A DNA stretch of 64,000 nt from Helianthus annuus (lineage: Eukaryota; Streptophyta; Magnoliopsida; Asterales; Asteraceae). Below the pieces are notes generated by a model. It saw only the letters and a program-made list of their open reading frames with translations, was not told where the DNA came from and made no database searches. The translations under genes were made by a program, and so were the position numbers. Numbering within the stretch: the stretch's first letter is position 1; every line of letters begins with the position of its first letter. The stretch is taken from assembly GCF_002127325.2 (NCBI RefSeq), contig NC_035443.2, forward strand, positions 119,688,462 to 119,752,461, read 5' to 3'. This document shows positions 32,499 through 42,885 of this stretch, in pieces.

Positions 32499-33648
32499 GG
32501 GTAAAATACACTTTTCATCCTTTATGTTTATAGTGGATTGCAATGGATAGCCTTTAACTTCAATAATTACAGTCACAATCCTTTATTTGGAAAACGCATT
32601 ACACATTTCGTCCTTTAGCACTAACCAAATTAAAATTTTCAGTTATCTCTATCCACTTAAGGGTATTCTGATCATTTCATTCTTTTATTTAAAATCTTTA
32701 TTATTAAATAACACCAAATATATTACATACATCATCTTCCCAAACCCTAGCTCATGTCAATAGAAATCAAAACCCAGTAACCACATACAGTTCAACAACC
32801 ACATACAGTTCAACGAGTAAAATTCTTTTAATTCGCCACCGCAGACGGTGCCAATTTCTCCGGCATGGATGTCGTCTCCGACGTGGGTCACAATCAGTCA
32901 ACAATAGAAACACAACCGCCGGCGTGATGAATCATAGATCGATGACGGTTACAGATCCGAATGAGTTCCGTTCAGTTTAACTAGATAAATCGGTTAGAGA
33001 TCTGATTCAAGATGACGGTTACAGATCCGTGAAGTTTCCGGCGTCAATGAAGTGTTTGATGGCGTTTGTGAAGTTTCCGGCGGAGAAGGCGGCGTTGCCT
33101 TTGGCTTTGGCTTTGGCTTCATCGGCCATGTGTTAGTGGTGGTTTGTGACGGTGTGCGGTTGTGGATTGTTGGAAGATTTGATTTGGATGATTACAGAGA
33201 GTGTGAGAGAAATTAGGGATTATATGAGGAAGATGAGTTTGATGAGAAACGTTGAAAATTTAAAATTTGATGATGGTAATTAATAATTAAGTTGTTGCTC
33301 AGATGTGAAGCACCTTCTTCACACACACAAAGCAAAGAATGCACACACAAAGCAGATTGGAGGGAGAGAGAGAAAGAGAAAGAGGGAGGAAGTGATTGCT
33401 GAGAGATTTTAGGATTAGGTTGGGGATGATGATGTATGTAATATTTTTGGTGTTATTTAATAATGAACATTTTAAATAAAAGAATGAAAAGTCCAAAAGA
33501 CATAACTGGAAATTTTAACTTCGTTAGTGCTAAAGGACGAAAGGTGTAATGTGTTTTCTAAATAAAGGATTGTGACTGTAATTATTAAAGTTAAAGGTTA
33601 TCCATTGCAACCGCTACAAACATAAAGGATGAAAAGTATAATTTATCC
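32499..33648. mobile_element. Pack-MULE-like Mutator element carrying a HOP/STI1 gene fragment
   Basis: Inverted arms of about 235-250 bp (32499-32750 and 33416-33648) share CTTTTCATCCTTTATGTTT, TAATTACAGTCACAATCC and TCGTCCTTTAGCACTAAC. The 9-bp TTTTTATTA repeats at both borders (32490-32498 and 33649-33657), typical of Mutator. The interior has no transposase but holds a GC-richer segment whose minus strand begins like the co-chaperone HOP. The element sits 10 bp from the right border of copia element B. Confidence 0.85.
33019..33129 (-). pseudogene. Captured N-terminal fragment of HOP/STI1 co-chaperone
   Basis: The minus strand encodes MADEAKAKAKGNAAFSAGNF then TNAIKHFIDAG and stops after 36 codons. 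This matches the start of the first TPR of Hsp70-Hsp90 organising protein (HOP/STI1), which binds the C-terminal EEVD of Hsp70. One KA unit seems duplicated (AKAKAK). Only the first TPR helix pair is present, with a short unrelated tail, so it is not a functional co-chaperone. It lies between the Mutator arms, as captured gene pieces do in Pack-MULEs. Confidence 0.75.
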
Positions 33649-33669
33649 TTTTTATTATTTATTAAATAA

Positions 33670-33745
33670 GATTTTAAGAAATTATCCCGCTAGATGCTCG
33701 AGATGTGTTGGGTACAGAAGACAATGGCCTGACTAAAAAGTAGAA
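33670..33745 (+). pseudogene. Inositol polyphosphate 5-phosphatase relic, exon fragment 2
   Basis: The plus strand reads F-stop-EIIPLDARDVLGTEDNG and LTKK, matching the conserved FQEIVPLNAGNVLGTEDNGP region that directly follows the ATWNV...PPADIYV part in plant 5-phosphatases. The Gln codon is now TAA. It sits 22 bp past the Mutator-like element, so the two relic pieces were one locus before element B and the Mutator-like element inserted. Confidence 0.72.
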
Positions 33746-34346
33746 GAACATTAAACAGTCTTCTGGGCACAAGTTTTGCTACAAATTTGGAACTGGGTTC
33801 AGATTTGAAGAATTACATATAGTGAAAACCACTTCGTTTTATAAACCATGGCTCATTGTAGTTATTGAGCCGTAGCATGCAGATAACAAAGACTGACACC
33901 GCTATGCCACCTTCTAAGTGATTAACATCGATACATTTTATGGCGTCTAAGCACTCATAAACGACAAAGTGCTGGTGGAATGCAGAGCAAGTTACCTAGC
34001 AAGAGGATCATCAAATCCAGTTTAGACGACAAAGGTATTGCAGAACAATAACCACTTTCGATTCTTGCGGATTCGAACTCATGGTCTTGATTAGTAAAAG
34101 TTTCTTTTATGATAATACACTAGGATGTTACCTTTTTTTTGTCTCGTGAGAATAAAAAATGATGAGCTTATTTAAATGAAAAGGTAACTATACTTTTTTT
34201 CTCTACCCATCCCAAGGGGTTTTCACACTTCTTTTTACCTCTGCAAGTTTGACTTTAAAAGTCAAAATGTTTTATTTTTAAGACTTAATTTAAATAAAAC
34301 AATTTATAATTAGACAGTAATAAGTCCGGACATCTCATGTGTATAA
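33746..34346 (+). other. Unassigned interval after the 5-phosphatase relic
   Basis: Nothing codes recognisably. It may contain decayed introns of the same relic. Confidence 0.3.
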
Positions 34347-34657
34347 GGCCGCCCGGGGCGGTGCCGTTATTTTTATCACGGAAATAGCATAACGCGTGGA
34401 ACAATCAAATTCCCACCCCCACAACAAATGTCAACGCGTTATATTTTCACGGAATCGATTTTCCGTTATTTTTTCAACGTTTTGTGAGTGTAATTGTTGG
34501 TTGGGGGGAAATTGTTGAGTGTGGTGGTGAGTGATGACCACCCCCACTAAAAAAGGTTGTGAGTAATGGAAAAATGGTTGCTGACATGACGGAACATGAT
34601 TGGATATTGTGAGTGATGGAAAAATGGTCACTAGTGACCACCCCCTCCCTTAATAAC
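34347..34657. mobile_element. Possible MITE, GC-rich ends
   Basis: The left end (TAAGGCCGCCCGGGGCGG) and reverse-complemented right end (TAAGGGAGGGGGTGGTCAC) are loosely similar. The interior has GGTGAGTGATGACCACCCCC and other short palindromes. The ends match poorly, so this is tentative. Confidence 0.35.
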
Positions 34658-34829
34658 TATTGTCACTTGAATTAATTGGTTGAGGTTTCCTCATGTGTAT
34701 AACTATTGTCAATTGAATAAATAGGTGAAGGTAAATAAGAGAGAACTTTTTAGTGTTTGTTGTAGTTAAGGTTACCCCAGTTAATACATTCCAAATGTCA
34801 TAAACTTAAAGTATAAATACTTTACTATC

Positions 34830-36165
34830 TGTAAGAACCGTTCGCGTAATAATAAATAAAATAAACAAATTTTTATTAACTGATTACAATACTGAAATTA
34901 GAAAGCTAACAACTATTACAATTACAACTGAAATAAAAGACAATACAAGAAGGGGGTAGAAACAGAGGGGCTGAGTCACGTGTACACACGCTTCCCTTAA
35001 AACAAATTCCGAGTCTCCCAAGAGTACTCGTTTTGTTTCCCAGGGTACAACAGCCGGAGCAGTAGTACTGCCGGAGTTCGCCTACAACCCGAAGGTTACC
35101 TTGAAACTTGCTAGAGAAAGATCAGGAAGCTGATGAGAGAAAGTGGTATTGCTGTTGTGTTGCTGGGTTTTCGTGGTATCCTCTACAGCAAGGTATGGAG
35201 CTGTATATATACAGCTCCCGGTTTGAAAAAGCCAAAAACGAATTAAATGAGAGGTTTAAATTTCATTAAACGTCTTCAATGCAATTTAATACGTCATTTA
35301 ATTCTCAGTCAAAGCTTATTAACTCGTCAGTTACGAAGCTGGACTGAAACTGCACTGGCATTCAATGCTGGAAGCTTCTGCGCGCGCGCGCAAGTCACCC
35401 TGGTGCGCGCGCGCCCAGGTCTGCATGCCCATGCGCGGTGCGTCCTCTTGGCTCACTGCCATGCGCGCATGCGCCACGTCACCATGCGCGGTGCGTCCTC
35501 TTGGCTCAAGTCCATGCGCGCGTGCGCCACGTCACCTTTGAGCCTATACGAGCGCGTCTCACAGTCGCGCCGTATTGGCTCACTTTGGTGCGCCGCGCAC
35601 GACACAGCAGGACCCATGCACCATGCGCGCACCGCGCGCAGCCGTGCCATGTGAACTCGCGCGCGCATGCGCATGACTGCCACGTCATGCGCCGCATCAC
35701 CTACCACTTGGTCCTTGCAACCCTTGTGCTCCACCACGCGCGCGCGGTCAAAAATACAAAGGCGGCTCTCAAGCGGCGAGCGTGTGCGAGTGCGAGTTAG
35801 GGTGCTCCGCACCCTTCGCGAGGACACTAGTGTGTGCTTCCATGAAACAATAAGGATGGAGAGTTCCACCTTAAATACCCATTTAAGTTCCATCTCTCCT
35901 CCTATGTGGGACAAGGTGCTACTTTCCCTTTAGTTTCAGCATCGAATGTTCCAAACACCCAACTTTGAGCATCGATATCTCATTCATCTTAGCTCCGTTT
36001 TGGACGTGGTTTAGTTCGTTGCGAAGCTCTTCCAACGTAGAACACAAACCCACAAATAAATATATAAAACCCGCTCATTTTATTATATTTATTTCTAGTC
36101 CAAAATAGGAAAAAAATCATTTTCCTATATTTGTGAAAAATGCTATTTTCACCTATTTTCCAACA
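34830..36165 (-). repeat. 3' LTR of element C (left copy), with CpG-rich block
   Basis: 1,336 bp. Positions about 35380-35810 are extremely GC- and CpG-rich, full of TGCGCGCG and CCATGCGCG words and a ~60-bp tandem repeat (GCGGTGCGTCCTCTTGGCTC). A perfect 22-bp palindrome (half GGAGCTGTATA) at 35197-35218 contains the TATA box. Compared with the right copy it lacks about 55 bp near 35780. Open frames here are compositional artefacts. Confidence 0.93.
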
Positions 36166-36760
36166 ATCCCCCACATGAAAAATGCTATTTTCATCAAATT
36201 TCCAACAATCCCCCACATGTATGGAAATGGATCTTTTCCTTACACTTTTCAACGATAAACTTCGACAGTTGAGTATTGCAAGATAGGTAGGTTGAAGCCT
36301 TTGAACCTTCTTTTGTGAAGCGCACTTAGCTTACTAGCGGTGTGTAGACGCGATGTCCTTGAACATACCCCCATTTGTGTAAACGACAATACACTTCACA
36401 CAATACTCTCCCTGGTTTGGCCAACTCCTCATTGTCGTGTCCTATTATGGTCCTGGAACACTAGCCTGGTTCTGCGAGAGCTCTAGGATTTGCGCACCTC
36501 ATAAATCCATTTGAAGCGACCCCACTTCTCTCTAACATAGGTGATTCCCATGAATCATTAAAAGCATCATGGTTATTTGATTTACCGAAATCGTTAACCT
36601 TAATATGCTTAGCCTCACTTTAATGTCACTGATTGGAATGGACTAGGATGTATATAACTCCCTTTTATGTTGTTTGGGGTACTCCCCCACAGTGACTGTT
36701 TTGGTAATATGATTAAGTTGTCCTATTGAACTTAGATCTTGGGATCTCCAGTCAACTAAG
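36166..36760 (-). other. 3' non-coding region of element C
   Basis: No gene. It holds two copies of the polypurine sequence (plus strand AATCCCCCACATG at 36165 and 36205 or so) separated by a 40-bp repeat of ATGCTATTTTCA. Confidence 0.6.
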
Positions 36761-38722
36761 TTAGGTTTCCCTCATATTCCCATTTACCACGGGTTTTAGT
36801 CCCATTCCTCTTGACGACGTTTCTACTAACTCTCTGCTTAAGCCTTTTGTAAACGGGTCCGCAATGTTATCCGCTGATCTCACATAATCAATTGTGATAA
36901 CTCCCGTTGAGAGTAGTTGTCGTATCGTGTTATGCCTACGTCGCATATGCCTTGATCTGCCATTGTACATCAAGCTTTGAGCTCTGCCAATCGCTGATTG
37001 GCTATCACAATGTACACATATGGCTGGCAAAGGCTTTGGCCATCTTGGAATATCTTCCACGAATTGACGTAGCCATTCCGCCTCCTCGCCTGACTTATCC
37101 AAGGCGATAAATTCAGATTCCATTGTGGATCTTGCTATGACCGTTTGCTTTGAAGACTTCCAAGCAATAGCAGCTCCTGCAAGTGTAAACACGTAACCAC
37201 TTGTTGATTTGGAATCTTTATTATCCGATATCCAGTTTGCATCAGTGTATCCTTCGATCACTGCTGGTTGTCGGGTATAATGCAGTCCATAATCTCTTGT
37301 GTATCTTATGTATTTAAGCACCCTCGTGATAGCTTTCCAATGATCCGCGCACGGATTGCTGGTGTATCTACTTAGCCTACTCACCGCGTAAGCCAAGTCG
37401 GGTCTAGTACATGTCATTAGATACATTAGACTGCCAATAATTCTTGAATACTCTAACTGAGCAACTACCTCTCCTTTATTCTTCTTGAGATGTTGGGAGG
37501 TATCAACTGGAGTTCGAGCTACACTCGTATCTCCCGAGTTGAATTTTTCAAGAATTTTATCCACATAGTGAGATTGACTTAACACAAGACCATCTTGGGT
37601 TCTTATGATCTTTACTCCAAGAATCACATCCGCTAAACCCATGTCTTTCATGTCAAATCTCGCTTTCAACATGCTTTTAGTAGCTTTGATAATTTTATCA
37701 TTACTCCCAATGATAAGCATATCATCTACATAAAGGCATAAGATCACATAACCTTCATTTGTGTCTTTGAAAAAAACACATTTGTCGCACTCATTTATTT
37801 TGAAACCATTGTCAATCATGACATGATCAAACTTTAGGTGCCATTGTTTTGGTGCTTGCTTTAAGCCATACAAAGACTTGACGAGTTTACATACTTTACC
37901 CTCTTGACCTGGGGCGGAGAAACCTTCAGGTTGCTCCATGTAAATCTCTTCTTCTAAATCGCCATTTAGAAATGCGGTTTTAACATCCATTTGGTGAACT
38001 TCCAAATTTCTTAAAGCCGCTATAGCAAGAACCAATCTAATCGAGGTTATGCGCGTCACAGGCGAGTAGGTATCAAAGTAATCTAGACCTTCCTTTTGTC
38101 TAAATCCTTTAATTACCAACCTAGCCTTGTACTTATCAATACTTCCATCAGTTTTCATCTTCCTTTTGAATATCCAACGATATCCAAGTGGTTTGCAACC
38201 AGGTGGAAGATCTACTAACTCCCAAGTATGATTTTGCAATATAGAATCTATTTCATTTCTTATTGCTTCTTTCCATTGAGGTCCTTCTGAAGAGGAAACC
38301 GCTTCGCGATATGTATTGGGCTCGCTCTCAACCATATAGCTAACGAAGTCTGGACCGAAGGATTTTTCAACCCTTGGCCTTTTACTTCGCCTACGATCAC
38401 TTTCTTCAACCTCAGGTCGTTCATGTGTCTTATCATGAACTACCTCATCAACTGGTGTAGATGAACTTTCACCTACTTCAAAATTAGGTGTTGATGACGT
38501 TGCATGTGTTTGTCTTCTCAAAGGAAACACATTTTCAAAGTAAGACACAACGTTAGGATTCACTTCCATGATAGTGTTTACGTGTACATCAGGATTCTTG
38601 GACTCATGTACAAGAAAGCGATGTGCACTACTTTGATGTGCATTCCCAATAAATATGCAATCAACAGTTTTGGGTCCTATCCTAAGAGCCTTAGGAGGTG
38701 GTACAATCACCTTTACTAGGCA
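36761..38722 (-). pseudogene. Element C pol, distal part: integrase C-terminus, RT, RNase H
   Basis: 653 uninterrupted codons. The order is integrase tail ([19 protein letters not shown]), a Ser/Glu-rich linker, RT ([51 protein letters not shown], catalytic YVDDML) and copia RNase H ([37 protein letters not shown]). RT copies the element RNA into DNA and RNase H removes the RNA. The frame joins the proximal part exactly through the 5-bp target site of element D, so the pre-insertion frame ran on without a stop. It is inactive only because element D separates it from its start. Confidence 0.92.
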
Positions 38723-38727
38723 CCCCC

Positions 38728-39188
38728 TGTAGATCCCAAAACGTATCCGGATCACAGTGGTTGGTTGTTTTAGTCCAAAACACCTATTGATTAAGTGCTT
38801 GAACTTATGAAAAGTCAAGAAAGATCAAGAATGAAGATGAAGCTAATGGATTGATGAATACAACTAGTGTTGTATTGAATCCAAACAATAAGATATAGCA
38901 ATGAACAACCTTGGATATCAGATTTAAGCACACAATATGGATATGAATGTAAACAACACTTGATTCAACCAAGAGCCAAAAGCTTGGCTAGGTTACAATG
39001 CTTGGGGTATTTATAGTAGACTCCTGACTTGCCAGCAAATTTATAAATTTGCTGGAATCTTAACTACACCAAGTCAGGATCACAACTTCTAGACAATTAC
39101 AAAATAAGCCCCTAAACATTCAAAATACATACAAACTACTATCTAAACTAATCTAGCACAAGTACCAACGATCTCATAAGCTCTAACA
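38728..39188 (-). repeat. 3' LTR of element D (left copy)
   Basis: 461 bp. It contains a perfect 24-bp palindrome (half CCAGCAAATTTA) at 39032-39055. Fifteen bases downstream on the coding strand is the TATA box CTATAAATA (39016-39008). It differs from the right LTR at CTTGGGG/CTTGTGG and TAATCTAG/TAATCCAG. Confidence 0.95.
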
Positions 39189-39200
39189 ATATCCCCCCTA
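39188..39200 (-). promoter_or_regulatory. Polypurine tract of element D next to the 3' LTR
   Basis: The minus strand reads TAGGGGGGATATT, directly before the LTR. The same 13 bases occur at 44034-44046 just after pol. Confidence 0.85.
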
Positions 39201-39221
39201 GATCGTTGCGTGCTTGTCTTC

Positions 39222-41790
39222 TCATTCTTCGGTAGTAACCACTGGATTTTCAGTAGCTTGATTTTCGGACTCGGTTGGATTTTCTTCAAGAACTATCGTT
39301 TTTGGTGGTGCAACAGTCTCCGTCGGTGCTTCCGGAGTTTCCTGAGTAACATTAGCTTCACTTGATGGTTGGTCCTCCTTAGCGGCCTCATATGTGGATG
39401 AGACCGGAGGTGTTGGTGTTGATTGTGAGGTTGTGGTGGCCGGATCAGCTGTTGAAGCAGAACTCCCTTCTTTCGTTCGCTCATGCTTCTTTTCTTTCTT
39501 GCTTCTTTCTTCTTTGCATCCTTTTCTTTTCTCTTTTCTATTTTGTCAACCACATCCAGCATATCTCTCTTCAGTCTCCAGGCACGTTCTACTGCTCGTT
39601 GAAATAACGCTGCCTCTTCAAGGTTAGCATTGCCTGCTCCAACATTAATACGGCTAGCATTCAACATGGTGAGATCTGAGAGCCCGAACTTAAACACATC
39701 CATCGGATCCAGAATGCGAATATCAACATTTTCATTTGACCTGATCACAGCTTCACCGGTTTTGCTATCGTAAAACCATTTCTTGAAATCCTTGAGAGCG
39801 ACAGCGATTTCTTCTGTAAGCTTAACTCTAGTGACAACTTTAGCAGGGTTAATCACCCACGTCACTTTTCCTTTGCCAGTAACAGGATCGATGGTGGTTT
39901 TTGATACTCTGCGTCTAGGGCGCTGCGGAGTGTGATTTTGAAAACCTTTGTTACATTCTTTGGCGATTATCCGTTCAAAATCCCTCCCAATTCCTCTGTC
40001 TTCATGGTTTAGTAAATCTAGACGCCCAAGTTCTCGAAGATCCCACCTTGGGAGAGTGAAGAGATCAAATCCAGTTTCAAAATACTGGATTACGCCACCA
40101 CGTCTTTTTACTACAAACATTCCTCTCAGATTATCATACATCCAATTGATAATCTTATCAGTAGCCTCAGATTTTTCGACTTTTATAACTTGATGGAAAT
40201 CAGGAAGTCGTTCTCGTTCCTTCTTGAACCATTCGGGATGCTCGGGAGCGAATGTTTTTCCATCTTCATGCTCGTATAGTACTTCATCCTCGAGCCCCCA
40301 TTCAATAAACTTCGATGGCATGTCTTCCCGATCTACTTCTTCTTCTTCACTTTCATTTCCTTCTGATACTTTGTCAACTGATTCTAATCGCCTCTTCTTT
40401 ACTTCAGCCTCCTTTTCTTTTCGAGCTGTTTCTTCTTCAATAAAAGCATCGAAGTCAAAAATTTCGTCGAACGTGAACATCGGCTCGATCTTCATTTTCT
40501 CACACATCCCTCGTATCATCCTGTATATTTTCTCCAAACCAGCTTGCTGGAATCTGATAAATTTGGACTGCTTGGCCATGTACGCAGTCATATCCTTGTT
40601 CTTCTTCCTCTGGTCTTTGAGTTTTTCCCTCAGGATGTTAGTATCATTCACTTGATTCTTTAATAAACAGATTTCTTTCGCCACTGAAGGCCCGGTGTCT
40701 TTGATCAATCTGTCATACAAGTCTTGAAAGGGGCGGAGCCTTTGCGGAACAACTGGAGGCTTTGAAATCCTTGTGGGTTTGACTGGAGACACCTTTGATG
40801 GGCCTTGACTTGCTTGGGCCTCATATGGATCAACAAGAATGTTGTCAACGAAATCATTAATTGTTTGAATTTCTTCAGGTATTGTTTCGGGCATTTCAGA
40901 GGGAGATATTTCTTTACGCTTTAATCTTTTCTCTCTTTTCTCCTTCTCTTGCATGGCATGAATTGCTTTTAGATCTTGGATGTGTTGACGTTGCTTTGCT
41001 TTGACTCCCTCTCTGTACTTCTGATACGCAGCCTTGACAATTGGTAATCTTTCTGCTCGATACATCCAATCATGTAGCAGCACCCATTCATTGGTCTTTA
41101 TTTCAGTATACTGTCGGCTGGTAGGTACATGAAACTTGTAAGTGTTTCCATCATTAGGGAGATCCTTGTGTTGATCGTTGATGAGCATCTGAATGAATCT
41201 AGGGTACATTGCCCACGTAGCTCCGTTTGCATTTTCGCGCATGTAGTTGAATATTAGCCCAGACAGGTTGAATTTCTGATTTAGGCATAAATTCAACATG
41301 GCCGCCGACCATTCCAGGTTTAACCCATCAAAACCACCCTTTCGATGAACTAGACACATAGAGATCACATGAACAATAAATCTCCAATCTCGGGTGAGAC
41401 CACCCCTCTTGATTTCTTTCTTGTTGCGGAAATCTCCAACATATCCCATTCCTCTAAAACCGTCAAGAATATCATCTTGACTAAGACTTTGCGGATCTTC
41501 ATTGTTGTCTTGAAACCTTAGAACTTGACGAATCCTTTCTTCTGTCACTTCCACTCTCTTGTTACGAACAGTTGAGACTATCCCTGGTTTGTTGTTGATG
41601 GATTCCAGCTTCACGTTTTGCCAGAAGTCTTGAATGTGTATTGGGTAGATGCAACAGAGGTCTCCACAGCGTATCCAATCCTGCTGTTACGTACCCATCT
41701 GGTTACGTCTTCAAAATCAGTAGGCACTACATCGAGATCTATGCTTTGATTGTGCTTGAGCGTCTTATCCCATTCCAGAACTTTCACCAT
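39222..41790 (-). pseudogene. Extra 3' gene of element D, function unknown, two frameshifts
   Basis: This is a gene-sized ORF after pol, where SIRE-type elements often carry an additional (env-position) ORF. ATG at 41790 starts MVKVLEWDKTLKHNQSIDLD. A one-base shift near 41.64 kb leads to the main frame (41614 to 39293, 773 codons), and a second shift near 39.48 kb returns to a Thr/Pro/Glu-rich tail ending at TGA 39222. The N-terminal 200 residues are globular with Trp/Cys-rich patches (RDWRFIVHVISMCLVHRKGG, NLSGLIFNYMRE, MYPRFIQMLIND). A Lys/Arg/Glu-rich middle with likely coiled coils follows, then a second globular region (KIINWMYDNLRGMFVVKRRG). I see no signal peptide or membrane segment, so it does not look like an envelope protein. 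I recall similar ORFs in Asteraceae retroelements with no assigned function. It has its own promoter-like region and a 5' UTR intron. Confidence 0.7.
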
Positions 41791-41791
41791 A

Positions 41792-42681
41792 CTGCATATT
41801 TTACGGAAAACGAGGCAAGTTAGAGTGGGTAATTAGATGAACTGTGCACAGAATGGAATTTACAAGAAATATACAAGATTATATAAAAAAAATAATAAAA
41901 ATAAATGCATGATTATTTCGCTGCCAGGTCAAGCCAAGATCGCTGGTTGGTCAGATCATGTCACAAATTCGCTGGCGAACTTATCGAGGACAAAGTTCCT
42001 TGTTTCCGGAAACTGATCACCAGCGAAGAGCAACGGTCTAAATCGCTGTGCGAGCGAAATAGAGCGCTTCCTGGTTGCTCGAACTCGCGTTCGAGACTGT
42101 TGAGATTCCTAAAATCGCTATATTCGCTAGAGAACAAATCTCGTATCATCGCCAAGCTCGCCAGATATCCAGCAATAAAAACTTTTGATTAGGGTTTAAT
42201 TTCACTGGCGATTTAAACGATGACAGGGTCCTTTCTACGGAGCCAAGACACCAGCGAAGGTACCGATCTAGATCGCTACTCGAGCGAAATAGATCATTCG
42301 CTAGTTGCTCGAACTCGCGTTCGAGACTTTTGGCCGTCCCCTACCTAATTTCGCTAAGATCGCTGGCACCATATTAAAATCGCTGGCTTCAACGATTTCT
42401 TGTTAAACCCTTTCAAGAACTCAACAGATCATATCCATCCTTTCACTCATGAAATTTTTCAAATCTTTAAACTTATGCAACCAGCATATATCATTTAAAA
42501 CACGGATTTGAACATTAACTAAGTCGAACAAAATCATTGATTTCTAACACTACACAATGAACAAAACCCCAATAAACAACCCAAAACCCACTTAAGAACT
42601 ACACAATGATTACTGCTATGACAAACGATTAAACAAAGAACCACTAATTGGATGAACAATAAACTATACATAAAAACATAC
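41792..42681 (-). other. Inferred 5' UTR intron of the element D 3' gene
   Basis: The donor is CTCAAG|GTATG (exon ends 42682) and the acceptor AAAATATGCAG|T ends at 41792, one base before the ATG. Length 890 bp. It is filled with CGCTGG/CCAGCGA words and two copies of GCTCGAACTCGCGTTCGAGA (about 42079 and 42309), but has no coding content. Splicing is predicted from consensus only. Confidence 0.6.
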
Positions 42682-42868
42682 CTTGAGATCTTGATTGAAA
42701 GTGAATTTTGTGTTGATGATGATATGAGATGAAGTTGTGGAGAAAAACAGAGAAGAAAATGGTAACCGAAAGTGTAAAGAGTGAAAATTTTGAATATTTA
42801 CAATCGGTAAAAAAAAGGTATATATATGTACGGTTTTGGATAACCAGCGAACTTATAAGTTCGCTGGT
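42682..42868 (-). promoter_or_regulatory. Internal promoter-like module and 5' UTR of the 3' gene
   Basis: A perfect 26-bp palindrome (half ACCAGCGAACTTA) lies at 42843-42868. Sixteen bases downstream on the minus strand is TATATATAC (42826-42818). About 110 bases of CT-rich 5' UTR (TTACACTTTCGGTTACC, TTCTCTGTTTTTCTCCAC) end at the donor 42682. The LTR has the same layout: palindrome, 15-bp gap, TATA box. The bases beyond the palindrome also match (plus strand GGTATCTTAACTTCGCC against GGAATCTTAACTACACC). The module therefore looks derived from, or shared with, the LTR promoter. Confidence 0.68.
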
Positions 42869-42885
42869 ATCTTAACTTCGCCGCC

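Noticed and set aside
34347..34657. Confident PIF/Harbinger MITE call
   Set aside because: Ends match poorly and flanking triplets are TAA and TTA rather than a direct repeat, so it is kept only as a tentative feature.
35247..35933. Several Arg/His/Cys-rich frames on both strands
   Set aside because: They lie in the CpG-rich part of an LTR and recur in the other LTR (53192-53941); base composition creates them.
39293..41614. Element D 3' ORF as a retroviral envelope-like protein
   Set aside because: The position fits but no signal peptide, membrane anchor or fusion-like segment is visible.
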